This document shows, piece by piece, positions 52,027-61,889 of a stretch of DNA of 64,000 bases. The notes under the pieces are model-generated. The model ran no database searches and had not been told where the DNA came from. It saw only the letters and a list, made by a program, of their open reading frames with translations. The stretch's first letter is position 1. Each line of letters begins with the position of its first letter. Source of the stretch: JBGCDD01 sp045105075 (GTDB lineage: Bacteria; Pseudomonadota; Alphaproteobacteria; Rhodobacterales; Rhodobacteraceae); NCBI GenBank assembly GCA_045105075.1, contig JBGCDD010000035.1:1-64000 (forward strand), in the 5' to 3' direction. The translations under genes and the position numbers were made by a program.

Positions 52027-53382
52027 ATGGAAAACAAATCTCAATTGGCAAGGCTGGGTCTTTTTGACGCGAAAGTGCCGCGTTACACCAGCTATCCGAC
52101 AGCCCCTCATTTCAACGACACCGTCGGGCCGCAACACATGGTTGACTGGATTGAGAAGATCAGCCCGGGCAGTCAGATATCGCTCTATGTTCATGTGCCG
52201 TTCTGCCGGAGATTGTGCTGGTTTTGCGCCTGCCGCACCCAAGGCACCTTTAGCGGAGCCCCCTTGGCCGGATATTTGCGCACACTCAAGGCTGAACTGG
52301 ACATGCTCGCACGCCACTTGCCGCGAAATGTAACGTTGTCGCGCCTGCATTGGGGGGGCGGCACACCTACGATGCTGGACGCGGCGATGATCGAGGATCT
52401 GGCTGGTGCGATCCGCGACGTCGCCCCTTTGGCGCCCAACGCGGAATTTTCAGTGGAAATTGACCCCAATGAAATTGACGCGCCCCGCCTGAACGCGTTG
52501 GCCAACGCCGGCATGACCCGGGCTTCCATCGGCGTGCAGGATTTTGACCCTGAAATTCAAAGCGCCATCGGTCGCCTGCAAAGCTATGACGTGACGCGCG
52601 ATGTGGTGGACATGATCCGCGCCAATGGCATCACCAGCCTGAACACCGACATTCTGTTTGGCTTGCCGCATCAATCCCGTCGCCGCATGACGCAAAGCGT
52701 GCAAAAAGTGCTGTCGCTCAATCCCGATCGGGTGGCGGTTTATGGCTATGCCCATGTGCCTTGGATGGCGCGGCGCCAGACTATGATTTCCGCCGAGACA
52801 CTGCCCTCGCCTGAACAACGTTTGTCGCTTTTTGAGACCGCGCGGCGTCTGTTTCTGTGGGATGGTTATCAGGAAATTGGCATTGATCATTTCGCGCGCG
52901 CCCATGACGGTTTGGCCAAAGCGCGTGACAACGGGCATTTGCGGCGCAATTTTCAGGGCTATACCGATGACCCGGCCGACGTTCTGATTGGCACCGGCGC
53001 CAGCTCGATTTCGCGATTTCCGCAGGGCTATACCCAAAATGCGGCCTCGACGTCGGCCTATGCCGGTCACATCCGCGATGCGCGTTTTTCGGTGACCCGC
53101 GGGCATATTTTTTCAGCCACGGACCGACTGCGCGCACGCATGATCGAAACATTGATGTGCCAGTTTCATATTGATCCCGCCGCGATCAGCGCGGAATTGC
53201 AAGTGCCGCGCGCCAGGGTTGATGCGCTTCTGGGACACGCCGCGCGCGCCTTTCCCGGTCAGCTTATCCTCAAAAAGGAGGGGCTGAGCGTGCCCAAAAC
53301 CGCGAGACCGCTGACCCGCATGATCGCACAACAATTGGATGCTTATGCGCTGGACAAAGCCGTGCACAGCTCGGCGATTTGA
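52027..53382 (+). CDS. hemN: Oxygen-independent coproporphyrinogen III oxidase
   Basis: A 451-residue radical-SAM enzyme. The cluster motif is C60-x3-C64-x2-C67 (HVPFCRRLCWFCACR). HWGGGTPTML, EIDPNEIDAPRLN and SIGVQDFDPEIQSAIGRLQS are HemN signatures, and the C-terminal HemN domain is present. It makes protoporphyrinogen IX without O2. It diverges from fnrL over a perfect FNR box. The HemW-type paralogue would differ in the C-terminus, so HemN is the better call. Confidence 0.95.
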   Translation: MENKSQLARLGLFDAKVPRYTSYPTAPHFNDTVGPQHMVDWIEKISPGSQISLYVHVPFCRRLCWFCACRTQGTFSGAPLAGYLRTLKAELDMLARHLPRNVTLSRLHWGGGTPTMLDAAMIEDLAGAIRDVAPLAPNAEFSVEIDPNEIDAPRLNALANAGMTRASIGVQDFDPEIQSAIGRLQSYDVTRDVVDMIRANGITSLNTDILFGLPHQSRRRMTQSVQKVLSLNPDRVAVYGYAHVPWMARRQTMISAETLPSPEQRLSLFETARRLFLWDGYQEIGIDHFARAHDGLAKARDNGHLRRNFQGYTDDPADVLIGTGASSISRFPQGYTQNAASTSAYAGHIRDARFSVTRGHIFSATDRLRARMIETLMCQFHIDPAAISAELQVPRARVDALLGHAARAFPGQLILKKEGLSVPKTARPLTRMIAQQLDAYALDKAVHSSAI

Positions 53383-53385
53383 ACC

Positions 53386-54849
53386 TCAGGTGAACCGCAG
53401 CGTGCCATCGGTCAGGTCGGCGGCAGGCAACGTGTCGCGATCAGAATAGTAATCCTGTGTCATCAACCATGGCTGACGGTCGCCCTGTTTTGGCATGACA
53501 TGCAACTTGCGCGTCAGATAACCGGCGTTGAAATTTTCCGGATCGACCCAGGGCCGTTCGGGCATGTCCAGATCGCTGTCGCGCAAAGCAGGGGTCACCG
53601 ACCGCGCGCCGGTGGCATCCATATGCGCCATCACGCGACAGACATATTCAGACACCAGATTGGCACGCATCGTCCAGCTGGTGCGCAGATACCCAAACAC
53701 CATCGCCAAATTGGGCAAACCACTCAGCATAACCCCGCGATGGGTCCAGCAGTTGGCGGCGTCCACAGGTGCTCCGTTGATATGGATCGCGATATCCCCC
53801 AGCACGTTCAACTCGAACCCGGTGGCGGTGACGATGATGTCAGCAGGCAGGGTTTCGCCCGAATCCAGCACAATGCCATCTTGGTCAAGTCGCGTGATCT
53901 GGTCGGTGACGACCGACGCGTGGCCTGCATTCAAAGCAACGAACAAATCGCCATCGGGGACCATCGCCAAACGCTGTCGCCACGGCCGGTAAGAGGGGCG
54001 AAAATGCTTTTCCACATCGAAATCATCGCTCATATAGGCCCGCACACCGCTGATCAGCTCATCTGCAAGCACGTCAGGTTCTTCAAACGAGCGCCGCGTG
54101 GTCACCTGCGATTCCAGCAGTGACTTGCGCCGCATGATCTCGTGAAACCACTCATCCGGCAATTCAAGCGAGCGCAGGGTTTGAGTGAATTCATCGACCA
54201 TCGGACGGGCATAAAAGTAGGTGGGCGAACGTTGCAACATCGTCACATGGGCCGCCGTTTTGGCCATTTCCGGCACGATCGTTGCCGCCGTCGCGCCCGA
54301 GCCAATCACGACCACGCGTTTATCTGAATGGTCCAAATCCTCAGGCCAGATTTGCGGATGCACGATGCGCCCGGCAAACTGATCCTGTCCGGGCCAGGTC
54401 GGCACATGCGGCACATCGTGGTCATAATATCCGGCACAGATCCACAAAAACCCCGCGCGCATCTGTTGGATTTGCCCGTTCACACCCACGGTCATGGTCC
54501 ACATCTGATCAGCATCGGACCAATCGGCCTGCTGCACCTCGTGGCCATAGCGGATATGGCGACGCAGGTCATTTTCATCCAATGCTTCGTTCAGATAACT
54601 CAGAATTTCAGGCGCTGTGGCAATCGGCACGCCGGTCCAGGGCTTCCATTTGAAACCAAATGTATAAAGATCACTGTCCGAGCGAATGCCTGGAAAACGA
54701 TGGGTTTGCCAGGTTCCACCCATCGCGTCCTTGCTTTCCAACATCGCAAAACGCGTGCCGGGGCGCAGGGTTTGCAAATGATATGCCGCATCAATTCCCG
54801 AGATTCCGGCCCCAATGATCAACACGTCAAATTCCGGCACTTGGCTCAT
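53386..54849 (-). CDS. Flavin monooxygenase, Baeyer-Villiger type
   Basis: A 487-residue FAD/NADPH monooxygenase. An N-terminal FAD site (IIGAGISGIDAA, residues 11-22) is followed by MGGTWQTHRFPGIRSDSD. The fingerprint FAGRIVHPQIWP matches the BVMO FxGxxxHxxxWP motif. A second Rossmann site VVVIGSGATAATI follows. It inserts oxygen into ketones or oxidises heteroatoms; the substrate cannot be read. It converges with hemN (three-base gap) and diverges from the methyltransferase gene. Confidence 0.9.
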   Translation of the reverse strand: MSQVPEFDVLIIGAGISGIDAAYHLQTLRPGTRFAMLESKDAMGGTWQTHRFPGIRSDSDLYTFGFKWKPWTGVPIATAPEILSYLNEALDENDLRRHIRYGHEVQQADWSDADQMWTMTVGVNGQIQQMRAGFLWICAGYYDHDVPHVPTWPGQDQFAGRIVHPQIWPEDLDHSDKRVVVIGSGATAATIVPEMAKTAAHVTMLQRSPTYFYARPMVDEFTQTLRSLELPDEWFHEIMRRKSLLESQVTTRRSFEEPDVLADELISGVRAYMSDDFDVEKHFRPSYRPWRQRLAMVPDGDLFVALNAGHASVVTDQITRLDQDGIVLDSGETLPADIIVTATGFELNVLGDIAIHINGAPVDAANCWTHRGVMLSGLPNLAMVFGYLRTSWTMRANLVSEYVCRVMAHMDATGARSVTPALRDSDLDMPERPWVDPENFNAGYLTRKLHVMPKQGDRQPWLMTQDYYSDRDTLPAADLTDGTLRFT

Positions 54850-54996
54850 GGTTCATCCCCTCGAAACAACTGCATGCACTTTGATCCAGCCGCCCAGCAG
54901 GCTCAAGTCAAGATCAACCCGGCGCGTGTTTTGCAACTGTCCGTTTTGAGCATTGCAGGTTAAGGTTGCATCCGGACACACTGGCGAGGCAAAGCA

Positions 54997-55725
54997 ATGA
55001 CCGACACCCCAATTGATCCGTTTTATCAAAAAATCGAAGCCATCCAGGGATGGTTGGACCCCACCGCCGGACAGCGCACAATCGACATTCTCAATTGGCA
55101 ATGTAGTGCTGGCATCAAGGGTGATCTGTTTGAAATCGGGGTGTTTTGTGGCAAATACTTTGCGATCCTGCTCGACAGCGCGCTGCGCAATGGTGACAAG
55201 GTTTTGGGAGTCGATACGTTTGAATTCGCCCCACCCGAGCGGGTCAAAACCGAGCTGCAAACCGTTTTTGGCAAAGATGTAAGCGATCACATTCAGCTTT
55301 GGCAACGCCCGTCTTCAACACTGCAAGATCGTCACTTGCGCAACACCATCGGCCTGCCGCGCTTCATTAGCATCGACGGTGCCCATGATTACGAGAATGT
55401 TTTTCGCGATCTGGTCTTATGTGATCGCATCATTGCGCCGCGCGGGCTGATCGCGGTCGATGATTTTCTGAATCCGATGACACTGGGCGTGAACCAGGCC
55501 GTGGGCGCGTTTTTCGCGCAGCCCCGCAACGTCGTGCCGGTGGCCTATATTTCAAACAAGCTGTTTCTCGCCCATTGCTCATCCCACGACGCCTATCGCA
55601 AAGCGTTCGAGCACATCATCGTAAATGCAGATGATAAGCGCAGCGAAATTTTCCGCGCCCGTCTGAAAAACGGCCGCAACCACATCGAGCAACCCTTTTT
55701 CGGCCATATGGTGCTGCTGTCTTAA
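54997..55725 (+). CDS. Class I SAM-dependent methyltransferase-like protein (TylF/Methyltransf_24 type)
   Basis: A 242-residue protein. The SAM-binding first strand reads GDLFEIGVFCGKYFAILL, the second strand has KVLGVDTFEF, the post-II motif is RFISIDGAHDYENVFRDLVLCD, and ISID-(x)-DDF follows at IAVDDFLNP. These fit the Methyltransf_24/TylF group that modifies small molecules or glycans. The substrate is unknown. It is flanked by a monooxygenase (divergent) and the Yej transporter (convergent, three-base gap). Confidence 0.8.
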   Translation: MTDTPIDPFYQKIEAIQGWLDPTAGQRTIDILNWQCSAGIKGDLFEIGVFCGKYFAILLDSALRNGDKVLGVDTFEFAPPERVKTELQTVFGKDVSDHIQLWQRPSSTLQDRHLRNTIGLPRFISIDGAHDYENVFRDLVLCDRIIAPRGLIAVDDFLNPMTLGVNQAVGAFFAQPRNVVPVAYISNKLFLAHCSSHDAYRKAFEHIIVNADDKRSEIFRARLKNGRNHIEQPFFGHMVLLS

Positions 55726-55728
55726 AGG

Positions 55729-57582
55729 TTAATGCGCCGCCGCAATCAGCGCGCGGGTGTATTCGGTGCGCGGGCGTTCAAACACCTGCTGGACCGGGCC
55801 TTGCTCGATCACATCACCTTGTTTCATCACCATAACATGGTGCGACATGGCCCGAACCACCCGCAGATCGTGGCTGATGAACAGATAAGCCAACCCATAT
55901 TTGCGTTGTAAATCGCGTAACAAATCAACGATTTGAACCTGAACGGTCATATCAAGCGCACTGGTTGGTTCGTCCAGCACCAGCAATTTCGGGCGTAGCA
56001 CCATCGCGCGCGCAATCGCGATCCGCTGGCGCTGCCCCCCGGAAAATTCATGGGGATACCGATCCATCGCGGCCGGATCCAGACCGGTTTCCACCATCGC
56101 TTCAGCCACCAACTCGCGCGGGTCGCGTGTGGGATCGACCTTGTGAATAGCCAACCCTTCGGCGATGATTTGTTCACAGGTCAGACGCGGGCTAAGGCTG
56201 CCAAACGGGTCCTGAAAGACGATTTGCATGTCTTTTCGCAGGCGGCGCAACTCGCGGGTTGACCACTTTCGGATGTCTTGATCCAGAAAGCTGATTTCGC
56301 CCTCTGACGCGATCAAACGCATGACAGCCAAAGCCAAAGTGGTTTTCCCCGACCCACTTTCACCCACGATTCCAACCGTTTCCCCGGCATGCACCGTCAA
56401 GGATGCATCGTTCACGGCCTTTACGTGCCCATCGACTCGTTTCAAAAAACCTCGGTAAATCGGGAACCAGATCTTGAGACTGCGCGTGCGGGCAATTTCG
56501 GTTGCATTGCGCGCCACCGGATCGGGTTGACCAGACGGTTCGGCAGCAAGAAGTTTTTGCGTATAAGGGTGTTGGGGCGCGTCAAAAATCGCGGCTGTTG
56601 GACCGGTTTCAACAATCTCGCCATCCTTCATCACACAGACTTTGTCAGCAACGCGACGCACAATTCCAAGGTCGTGCGTGATGAACAAAAGCCCCATGTT
56701 TTCCTGACGTTTAAGATCGGCCAACAGATCAAGAATTTGCGCCTGAATGGTCACGTCCAAGGCGGTCGTCGGCTCATCCGCGATCAGAACATCGGGTTTA
56801 TTGGCCAGCGCCATGGCGATCATCACCCGTTGACGTTGCCCCCCCGAAAGCTGATGCGGGTATGATCCCAGACGGGTTTCTGCATCGCGAATGCCCACTT
56901 TGTTGAGCAGGTCCAGCACCTCGTCCCGGCTTGCATCGCGCAAAATCCAGCGGCCGAACAGGGTTTTGACCAGGCCGGAGATCACCCACAAAATCAGCGT
57001 CGCCCCTCCCGCAAAGAGGGCTGCCGACAAAAGGGCGCTTGGCAAAAGCGTTGTCACGAGCGTGGTGAAATAGGCCCAGGTTGGTTTGTCGGGGGCGGTC
57101 GCAGCAAAGCTGTTATAGCCCCAAAAGAAACCCAGCAGCGCAAACACCGACAGAAAGAACGCCAGCGGAGCAAAGAGCGTCATCTTTTCAAAAAACCGCT
57201 TCAGGAACGAGCGCTGCGGGATATTGCGGTGCAACGAGATCGACTGCGCCAGCTGTTTTTCAATTGTGTGCAGCGGGTTGAGCGATGTCATCGGCTCTTG
57301 GAAAATAAAGCTGATGTCATTGCCGCGCACCTTTTGCAGCAGCTTGTCATCCGCACCGATCATCTGTTGCCCGTCATAGGTGACCGAGCCTGCGACCTCT
57401 GCACTGTCGCCCAACAATGACACAGTCGACAGCGCCGTGACGGACTTGCCGGACCCGGATTCGCCCACCAACGCTACGGTTTCGCCGCGATCCACCGTAA
57501 ACGACACGCCCTTGACCGCGTAGGTGGTGGCCCCGTCCTGTCGAAACGAAACGGTCAGATTTTGAACATCCAAAAGGCTCAT
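55729..57582 (-). CDS. yejF: Duplicated ABC ATPase of a Yej-type peptide transporter with membrane-like insertion
   Basis: A 617-residue protein with two nucleotide-binding domains. In the first, Walker A is GESGSGKS (residues 40-47), signature LSGGQRQRVMI and Walker B LIADEP. In the second, GESGSGKTT, FSGGQRQRIAI and LVLDEP. Typical YejF proteins are about 530 residues. Here ~90 extra residues (about 122-212, bases 56947-57219) sit between the Q-loop (FQEPMTSLNP) and signature of the first domain, and they contain at least two strongly hydrophobic helices. The start is ATG at 57582. Last gene of the transporter operon. Confidence 0.92.
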   Translation of the reverse strand: MSLLDVQNLTVSFRQDGATTYAVKGVSFTVDRGETVALVGESGSGKSVTALSTVSLLGDSAEVAGSVTYDGQQMIGADDKLLQKVRGNDISFIFQEPMTSLNPLHTIEKQLAQSISLHRNIPQRSFLKRFFEKMTLFAPLAFFLSVFALLGFFWGYNSFAATAPDKPTWAYFTTLVTTLLPSALLSAALFAGGATLILWVISGLVKTLFGRWILRDASRDEVLDLLNKVGIRDAETRLGSYPHQLSGGQRQRVMIAMALANKPDVLIADEPTTALDVTIQAQILDLLADLKRQENMGLLFITHDLGIVRRVADKVCVMKDGEIVETGPTAAIFDAPQHPYTQKLLAAEPSGQPDPVARNATEIARTRSLKIWFPIYRGFLKRVDGHVKAVNDASLTVHAGETVGIVGESGSGKTTLALAVMRLIASEGEISFLDQDIRKWSTRELRRLRKDMQIVFQDPFGSLSPRLTCEQIIAEGLAIHKVDPTRDPRELVAEAMVETGLDPAAMDRYPHEFSGGQRQRIAIARAMVLRPKLLVLDEPTSALDMTVQVQIVDLLRDLQRKYGLAYLFISHDLRVVRAMSHHVMVMKQGDVIEQGPVQQVFERPRTEYTRALIAAAH

Positions 57583-57598
57583 GACATCAGGGCCTTCA

Positions 57599-58705
57599 TC
57601 AGGAAAACGTCTTTCTGGGATCAAACGCGTCGCGGATGCCCTCAAAAATGAACACCAAAAGCGACAGCATGACCGCAAAGGTGAAAAAGGCGGTAAAGGC
57701 CAGCCACGGAGCTTGCAGGTTTTGCTTGGCTTGCAAAGTCATCTCGCCCAGCGACGGCGCAGACGACGGCAGGCCGAAGCCCAGAAAATCAAGACTGGCC
57801 AGCGCGGCAATCGTACCGGTGACGATAAACGGCAACATGGTCAGCGTCGCAACCATCGCGTTTGGCAACATATGACGGAACATGATCGTTACGTTGCCAA
57901 CGCCCAAGGCCTTGGCAGCGCGTACATATTCCAGGTTCCGCGCACGCAGAAACTCGGCGCGCACCACGCCCACCAGCCCGGTCCAACTGAACAAAACCAT
58001 CAGAAACACAAGCAGCCAGAACCCCCGCCCAAGGATCGCAAACATGATGATGATCACATAAAGCGACGGCGTGGCCGACCAGATTTCGATGATGCGCTGA
58101 AAGATCAGATCGACCCATCCGCCGAAATACCCCTGCACGGCGCCTGCAAGGATGCCGATCAAACTGGCCGCACCGGTGACCATCAAAGTGAACAAAACCG
58201 ATAGGCGAAAGCCGTGAATCACGCGGGCCAGCACATCGCGTTTGGTGTCATCCGTGCCCAACAGATTCTGCGCGTTGGGCGGCAACGGCGCCGCACCAGG
58301 GCGGTCGACAGTGGTGTTGAATGAATACGGGATCGGAGGCCAAATCGCCCAGCCCTTTTGCACACCTTCGTCGTCAAAGGCGCCACTGGTGACATCGGCG
58401 ATGATGCCTTCGGGATCGTCAAAACAGTCTTCCATGCCGCCAGAAGTGATCAAGCAGGCCACTTCGGGGTCGCGGTAAATCGCCTCGGTCTGGAAATCGC
58501 CGCCAAACGCAGTTTCGGGATAGAAATTGAAGATCGGCGTGAAAAACTCACCGCGGTATTGCACCAGAATCGGTTTGTCATTGGCGATGAACTCGGCGAA
58601 CAGCGAGGCGCCGAACAGCACCGCAAAGATCCACATCGACCAATAGGCGCGTCGGTTGCGCTTGAAATTGCGCCAGCGCCGGGCGTTCAGCGGAGACATC
58701 GCCAT
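57599..58705 (-). CDS. yejE: ABC permease, YejE type
   Basis: A 368-residue inner-membrane permease. A short cytoplasmic start with one helix is followed by a long periplasmic segment, then five helices. The EAA-like loop contains EFLRARNLEYVRAAKALGVG, used to contact the ATPase. The QYRGEFFTPIFNFYPETAFGGDFQTEA segment marks the YejE subfamily of OppC-like permeases. Its ATG shares a base with the yejB stop. Confidence 0.94.
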   Translation of the reverse strand: MAMSPLNARRWRNFKRNRRAYWSMWIFAVLFGASLFAEFIANDKPILVQYRGEFFTPIFNFYPETAFGGDFQTEAIYRDPEVACLITSGGMEDCFDDPEGIIADVTSGAFDDEGVQKGWAIWPPIPYSFNTTVDRPGAAPLPPNAQNLLGTDDTKRDVLARVIHGFRLSVLFTLMVTGAASLIGILAGAVQGYFGGWVDLIFQRIIEIWSATPSLYVIIIMFAILGRGFWLLVFLMVLFSWTGLVGVVRAEFLRARNLEYVRAAKALGVGNVTIMFRHMLPNAMVATLTMLPFIVTGTIAALASLDFLGFGLPSSAPSLGEMTLQAKQNLQAPWLAFTAFFTFAVMLSLLVFIFEGIRDAFDPRKTFS

Positions 58706-59787
58706 CAGCCCTCCCTCCGCTCAAAATCGATGCGCGGATCAACCAGCACGAACATGATGTCGCTGATGATTCCAACCACGAGGCCCATCAAACCAAAGAT
58801 GAACAAAGTGCCAAAGATCACCGGATAATCACGAGCCACAGCGGCCTCAAACCCCAGCCGACCCAGCCCATCCAGCGAAAAGATCGTTTCGATAATCAGC
58901 GATTGGCCAAAAAAGATCGCGATAAACGCGCCGGGGAAACCCGCGATGACGATCAACATCGCATTGCGGAAGACATGACCATAAAGCACGCCCCGCTCCG
59001 ACAAGCCCTTGGCTTTCGCCGTCATGACATATTGCTTTTTGATCTCGTCCAAAAAACTGTTTTTCGTCAGCAAAGTCAGCGTGGCAAAAGCGGAAATCGT
59101 ACTGGCGAGGATCGGCAAGGTCATATGCCAGAAATAGTCGCCGACTTTCCCAATCGCGCTGAGCTCGTCAAAATTGTCTGACGTCAGCCCGCGCAGCGGA
59201 AACATTTGCCAGTAAGACCCGCCTGCAAACAGCACAAGCAGCAGGATTGCAAAGAGAAAACCTGGGATCGCATAGGCCATGATAATCGCACCACTGGTCC
59301 AGGTGTCAAAGCTGGATCCATCGCGAACCGCCTTGCGAATGCCCAGCGGAATTGACACCAAATACGCGATCAAGGTGGACCACAACCCGAGAGAAATTGA
59401 CACCGGCATCTTTTCGAGCACCAAGTCGATCACGCCGATCGAGCGGAAATAGCTCTCGCCAAAGTCCAACCGCATATAGTTCCACATCATATTCAGGAAG
59501 CGTTCCAGCGGCGGTTTGTCAAAACCAAATTCGGCCTCCAGCTCTTTGATGAACTCTTCGGGCAAGCCGCGCGCACCGACATAGCGATCAGACGCGGCGC
59601 TGCTTTGCACATCCACATCCGAGCCGCCGGCAAAACCTTCAAACACATCGCCCCCGCCTTCCATCTGCGCGATGATCTGCTCTACAGGGCCGCCGGGCAC
59701 GAACTGCACCAGCACGAAGTTTACAACCATAATGCCAAGCAAGGTTGGAATAACCAGCAGCAGGCGTCTTAGAATATAAGCTCCCAT
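58705..59787 (-). CDS. yejB: ABC permease, YejB type
   Basis: A 360-residue OppB/DppB-family permease with six helices. MGAYILRRLLLVIPTLLGIMVVNFVLVQFVPGGPVEQI is the family start, and the EAA-type loop reads NSFLDEIKKQYVMTAKAKGLSE. The FGESYFRSIGVIDLVLEKMPVSISLG region is characteristic. Pairs with YejE as the channel. It is nine bases downstream of the solute-binding gene. Confidence 0.95.
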   Translation of the reverse strand: MGAYILRRLLLVIPTLLGIMVVNFVLVQFVPGGPVEQIIAQMEGGGDVFEGFAGGSDVDVQSSAASDRYVGARGLPEEFIKELEAEFGFDKPPLERFLNMMWNYMRLDFGESYFRSIGVIDLVLEKMPVSISLGLWSTLIAYLVSIPLGIRKAVRDGSSFDTWTSGAIIMAYAIPGFLFAILLLVLFAGGSYWQMFPLRGLTSDNFDELSAIGKVGDYFWHMTLPILASTISAFATLTLLTKNSFLDEIKKQYVMTAKAKGLSERGVLYGHVFRNAMLIVIAGFPGAFIAIFFGQSLIIETIFSLDGLGRLGFEAAVARDYPVIFGTLFIFGLMGLVVGIISDIMFVLVDPRIDFERREG

Positions 59788-59796
59788 CGGGGCGGA

Positions 59797-61689
59797 TTAC
59801 CTGAGCGCGCCGGAAGACTTCAGCGCGGCGGCTTTGTCAGGATTGATCCACCACAAATCCTCGGCGCCAAGCGCATAGGGCGGCAAATTTTCAGGGAATT
59901 CATATTTGTCCCAATAGGCCACCCAGTGTTTGCCCAGATACCAAGTGGGCACCATAAAACGCTTGGCCCGCAACACGCGATCAAGCGCGCGCACGTTGGC
60001 CTGAAGGTCCTCGGCCTCGGTTGCCGACACGATGTTGTCGATCAGTGCCTCGATATCCGGGCCACTCACACCGGCCGGATTGAACACCGAGTATGACGCG
60101 GCCTCCATACCGTATTGCTGATAGAGCCCGGTAGAAGGCTGCAAGGACTTCCGGTAACCACCTGAAATCATATCAAAATCACGATCACGTCGGCGCAGAG
60201 TGAACTGCGAGTAGTCAATCCTGTCTAACGAAGAATCGATGCCCATTGTTTTGAGATTGGTCACAAAGGGGTTTAAGATTCGGTCGAGTGTTGGCTGTTC
60301 GGTCAAAAATTCAATCTCAAGCGTTTCGCCCGCAGCGTTGCGGCGCACGCCGTCATCGCCCACTTTCCAACCCGCCTCATCCAGCAGTTTCATGGCAGTG
60401 CGCAGATTGCGCCGGTCGTTTTGCCGCCCTGGTTTGCTGGAATGCGCCATAACCGGCTCGGATGTCAGCAATTCGGGATCGATCTTGTCACCCAGTGCTT
60501 TCAGAACGTCCAATTCGCGCCCATCCGGCACGCCTTTGGCCTCCAGCGGAGATCCCTCCCAAAAGGATTGGCGTTGCTGAAACAGCCCGTATTGCAGGCT
60601 TTCATTGGTCCATTCAAAGTTGAACGCGAGCTGCACCGCCTGACGCACTCGGATGTCCTGAAACTGCGGACGGTCCATGTTCATGATGAACCCGCTGGCA
60701 TTGGGCACCTGGCCATCCGCCAAATCCCGTTTGATCACATTGCCATCGTTCAACGCAGGGAAATCATAAGCCGTCGCCCAGCTTTTGGAGTTATTTTCCT
60801 GACGAAACGTGAACTCGCCAGCTTTGAACGCCTCCATCGCCGCAATCGAATCACTGAAGTATTCGATGCGAATGGTTTCATAGTTGTTGCGACCGACATT
60901 CACATTGATCGCATCACCCCAATAGTTCGGGTTACGTTTGTAAACAATGCGCCGATTGATGTCATAGCTGTCCAGCACATAGGGCCCGGATCCGATGCCG
61001 GGATCCAGTCGCGGTTTATCCAGCCGGCGATTCTCGGGATCAGCCTCAAACCAGACTTTGGAATAGATCGGCGTTCCTCCAACCTGGCTGATCAACGCCC
61101 GGCGCGAAATGCCGTCGGCAAAGCTGAATTTCACCCGATGCGTGCCCAATACCTCGGCATTGGGGATGCGCTTGCGCACCGCGTCCGCATAGGACTTAAG
61201 CCCCTGGTCCAGCAGCAGATTATGCGAAAAGACCACATCTTCGGCCGTCACCGGACTGCCATCAGAAAACTGTGCCTCGGGGCGCATGTTGAAAATCACC
61301 CAATCCTGACTTTCGGGGTATTCCAGACTTTCCGCAACCAGCCCGTAATAGGACGCTGGCTCGTCATAAGACGGATAGAGCAGCGATTCATAGTGTTCGG
61401 ACGATCGCGCTCCCGCCCGGCCCTGTCGGGTGTAGGGGTTAAAACCATCAAAGGTGCCCTGCGTGGCAAACGACAACTCGCCTCCCCTTGGGGCGTTGGG
61501 GTTCACGTAATCAAAATGGGCAAAACCAGTGGGGTATTTGAGATCGCCAAACTCAGAAAAGCCGTGGCTCTTGATGACGGTGTCTTGCGCTTGCGCACCG
61601 ATGGCAAACCCAAGGGTCAAAGCCACAGCCGCCATCCAAACCGCAAACCCAGCCGGGTAATAGTTGCGCGCAAAATGGGGTCGGGTCAT
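59797..61689 (-). CDS. yejA: Extracellular peptide-binding protein, YejA type
   Basis: A 630-residue SBP family 5 protein. The signal peptide covers residues 1-34 (cleavage near GAQAQD). Landmarks are HGFSEFGDLKYPTGFAHFDYVNPNAPRGG, FNPYTRQGR and LVAESLEYPESQDWVIFNMRPEAQFSDGSPVTAEDVVF. It binds oligopeptides or microcin-like compounds in the periplasm and delivers them to YejB-YejE. It is the first gene of the operon. Confidence 0.93.
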   Translation of the reverse strand: MTRPHFARNYYPAGFAVWMAAVALTLGFAIGAQAQDTVIKSHGFSEFGDLKYPTGFAHFDYVNPNAPRGGELSFATQGTFDGFNPYTRQGRAGARSSEHYESLLYPSYDEPASYYGLVAESLEYPESQDWVIFNMRPEAQFSDGSPVTAEDVVFSHNLLLDQGLKSYADAVRKRIPNAEVLGTHRVKFSFADGISRRALISQVGGTPIYSKVWFEADPENRRLDKPRLDPGIGSGPYVLDSYDINRRIVYKRNPNYWGDAINVNVGRNNYETIRIEYFSDSIAAMEAFKAGEFTFRQENNSKSWATAYDFPALNDGNVIKRDLADGQVPNASGFIMNMDRPQFQDIRVRQAVQLAFNFEWTNESLQYGLFQQRQSFWEGSPLEAKGVPDGRELDVLKALGDKIDPELLTSEPVMAHSSKPGRQNDRRNLRTAMKLLDEAGWKVGDDGVRRNAAGETLEIEFLTEQPTLDRILNPFVTNLKTMGIDSSLDRIDYSQFTLRRRDRDFDMISGGYRKSLQPSTGLYQQYGMEAASYSVFNPAGVSGPDIEALIDNIVSATEAEDLQANVRALDRVLRAKRFMVPTWYLGKHWVAYWDKYEFPENLPPYALGAEDLWWINPDKAAALKSSGALR

Positions 61690-61834
61690 CAGGCAAATCC
61701 TCCAAAGATGAGCAGCAAGGCGGCCATCGCCCCCTCAGATACACCATCTAAGGTAAAGCGAGCAAAGGCCAATACTCAACAGGACAATAAGCGCCCCTTG
61801 CCCGATTGCGAGGCCAGATCGCGCGGATGTGCAC

Positions 61835-61864
61835 AAAAAAGGCCGCTGCGAATGCGCAACGGCC
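61835..61864 (-). terminator. Rho-independent terminator downstream of the cytochrome c gene
   Basis: On the minus strand GGCCGTTGC-GCATTC-GCAGCGGCC forms a 9-bp stem with one G-U pair, followed by six T residues, 26 bases past the cytochrome stop codon. Confidence 0.9.
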
Positions 61865-61889
61865 CTCAAATCACATCACAGCGCCGTCA

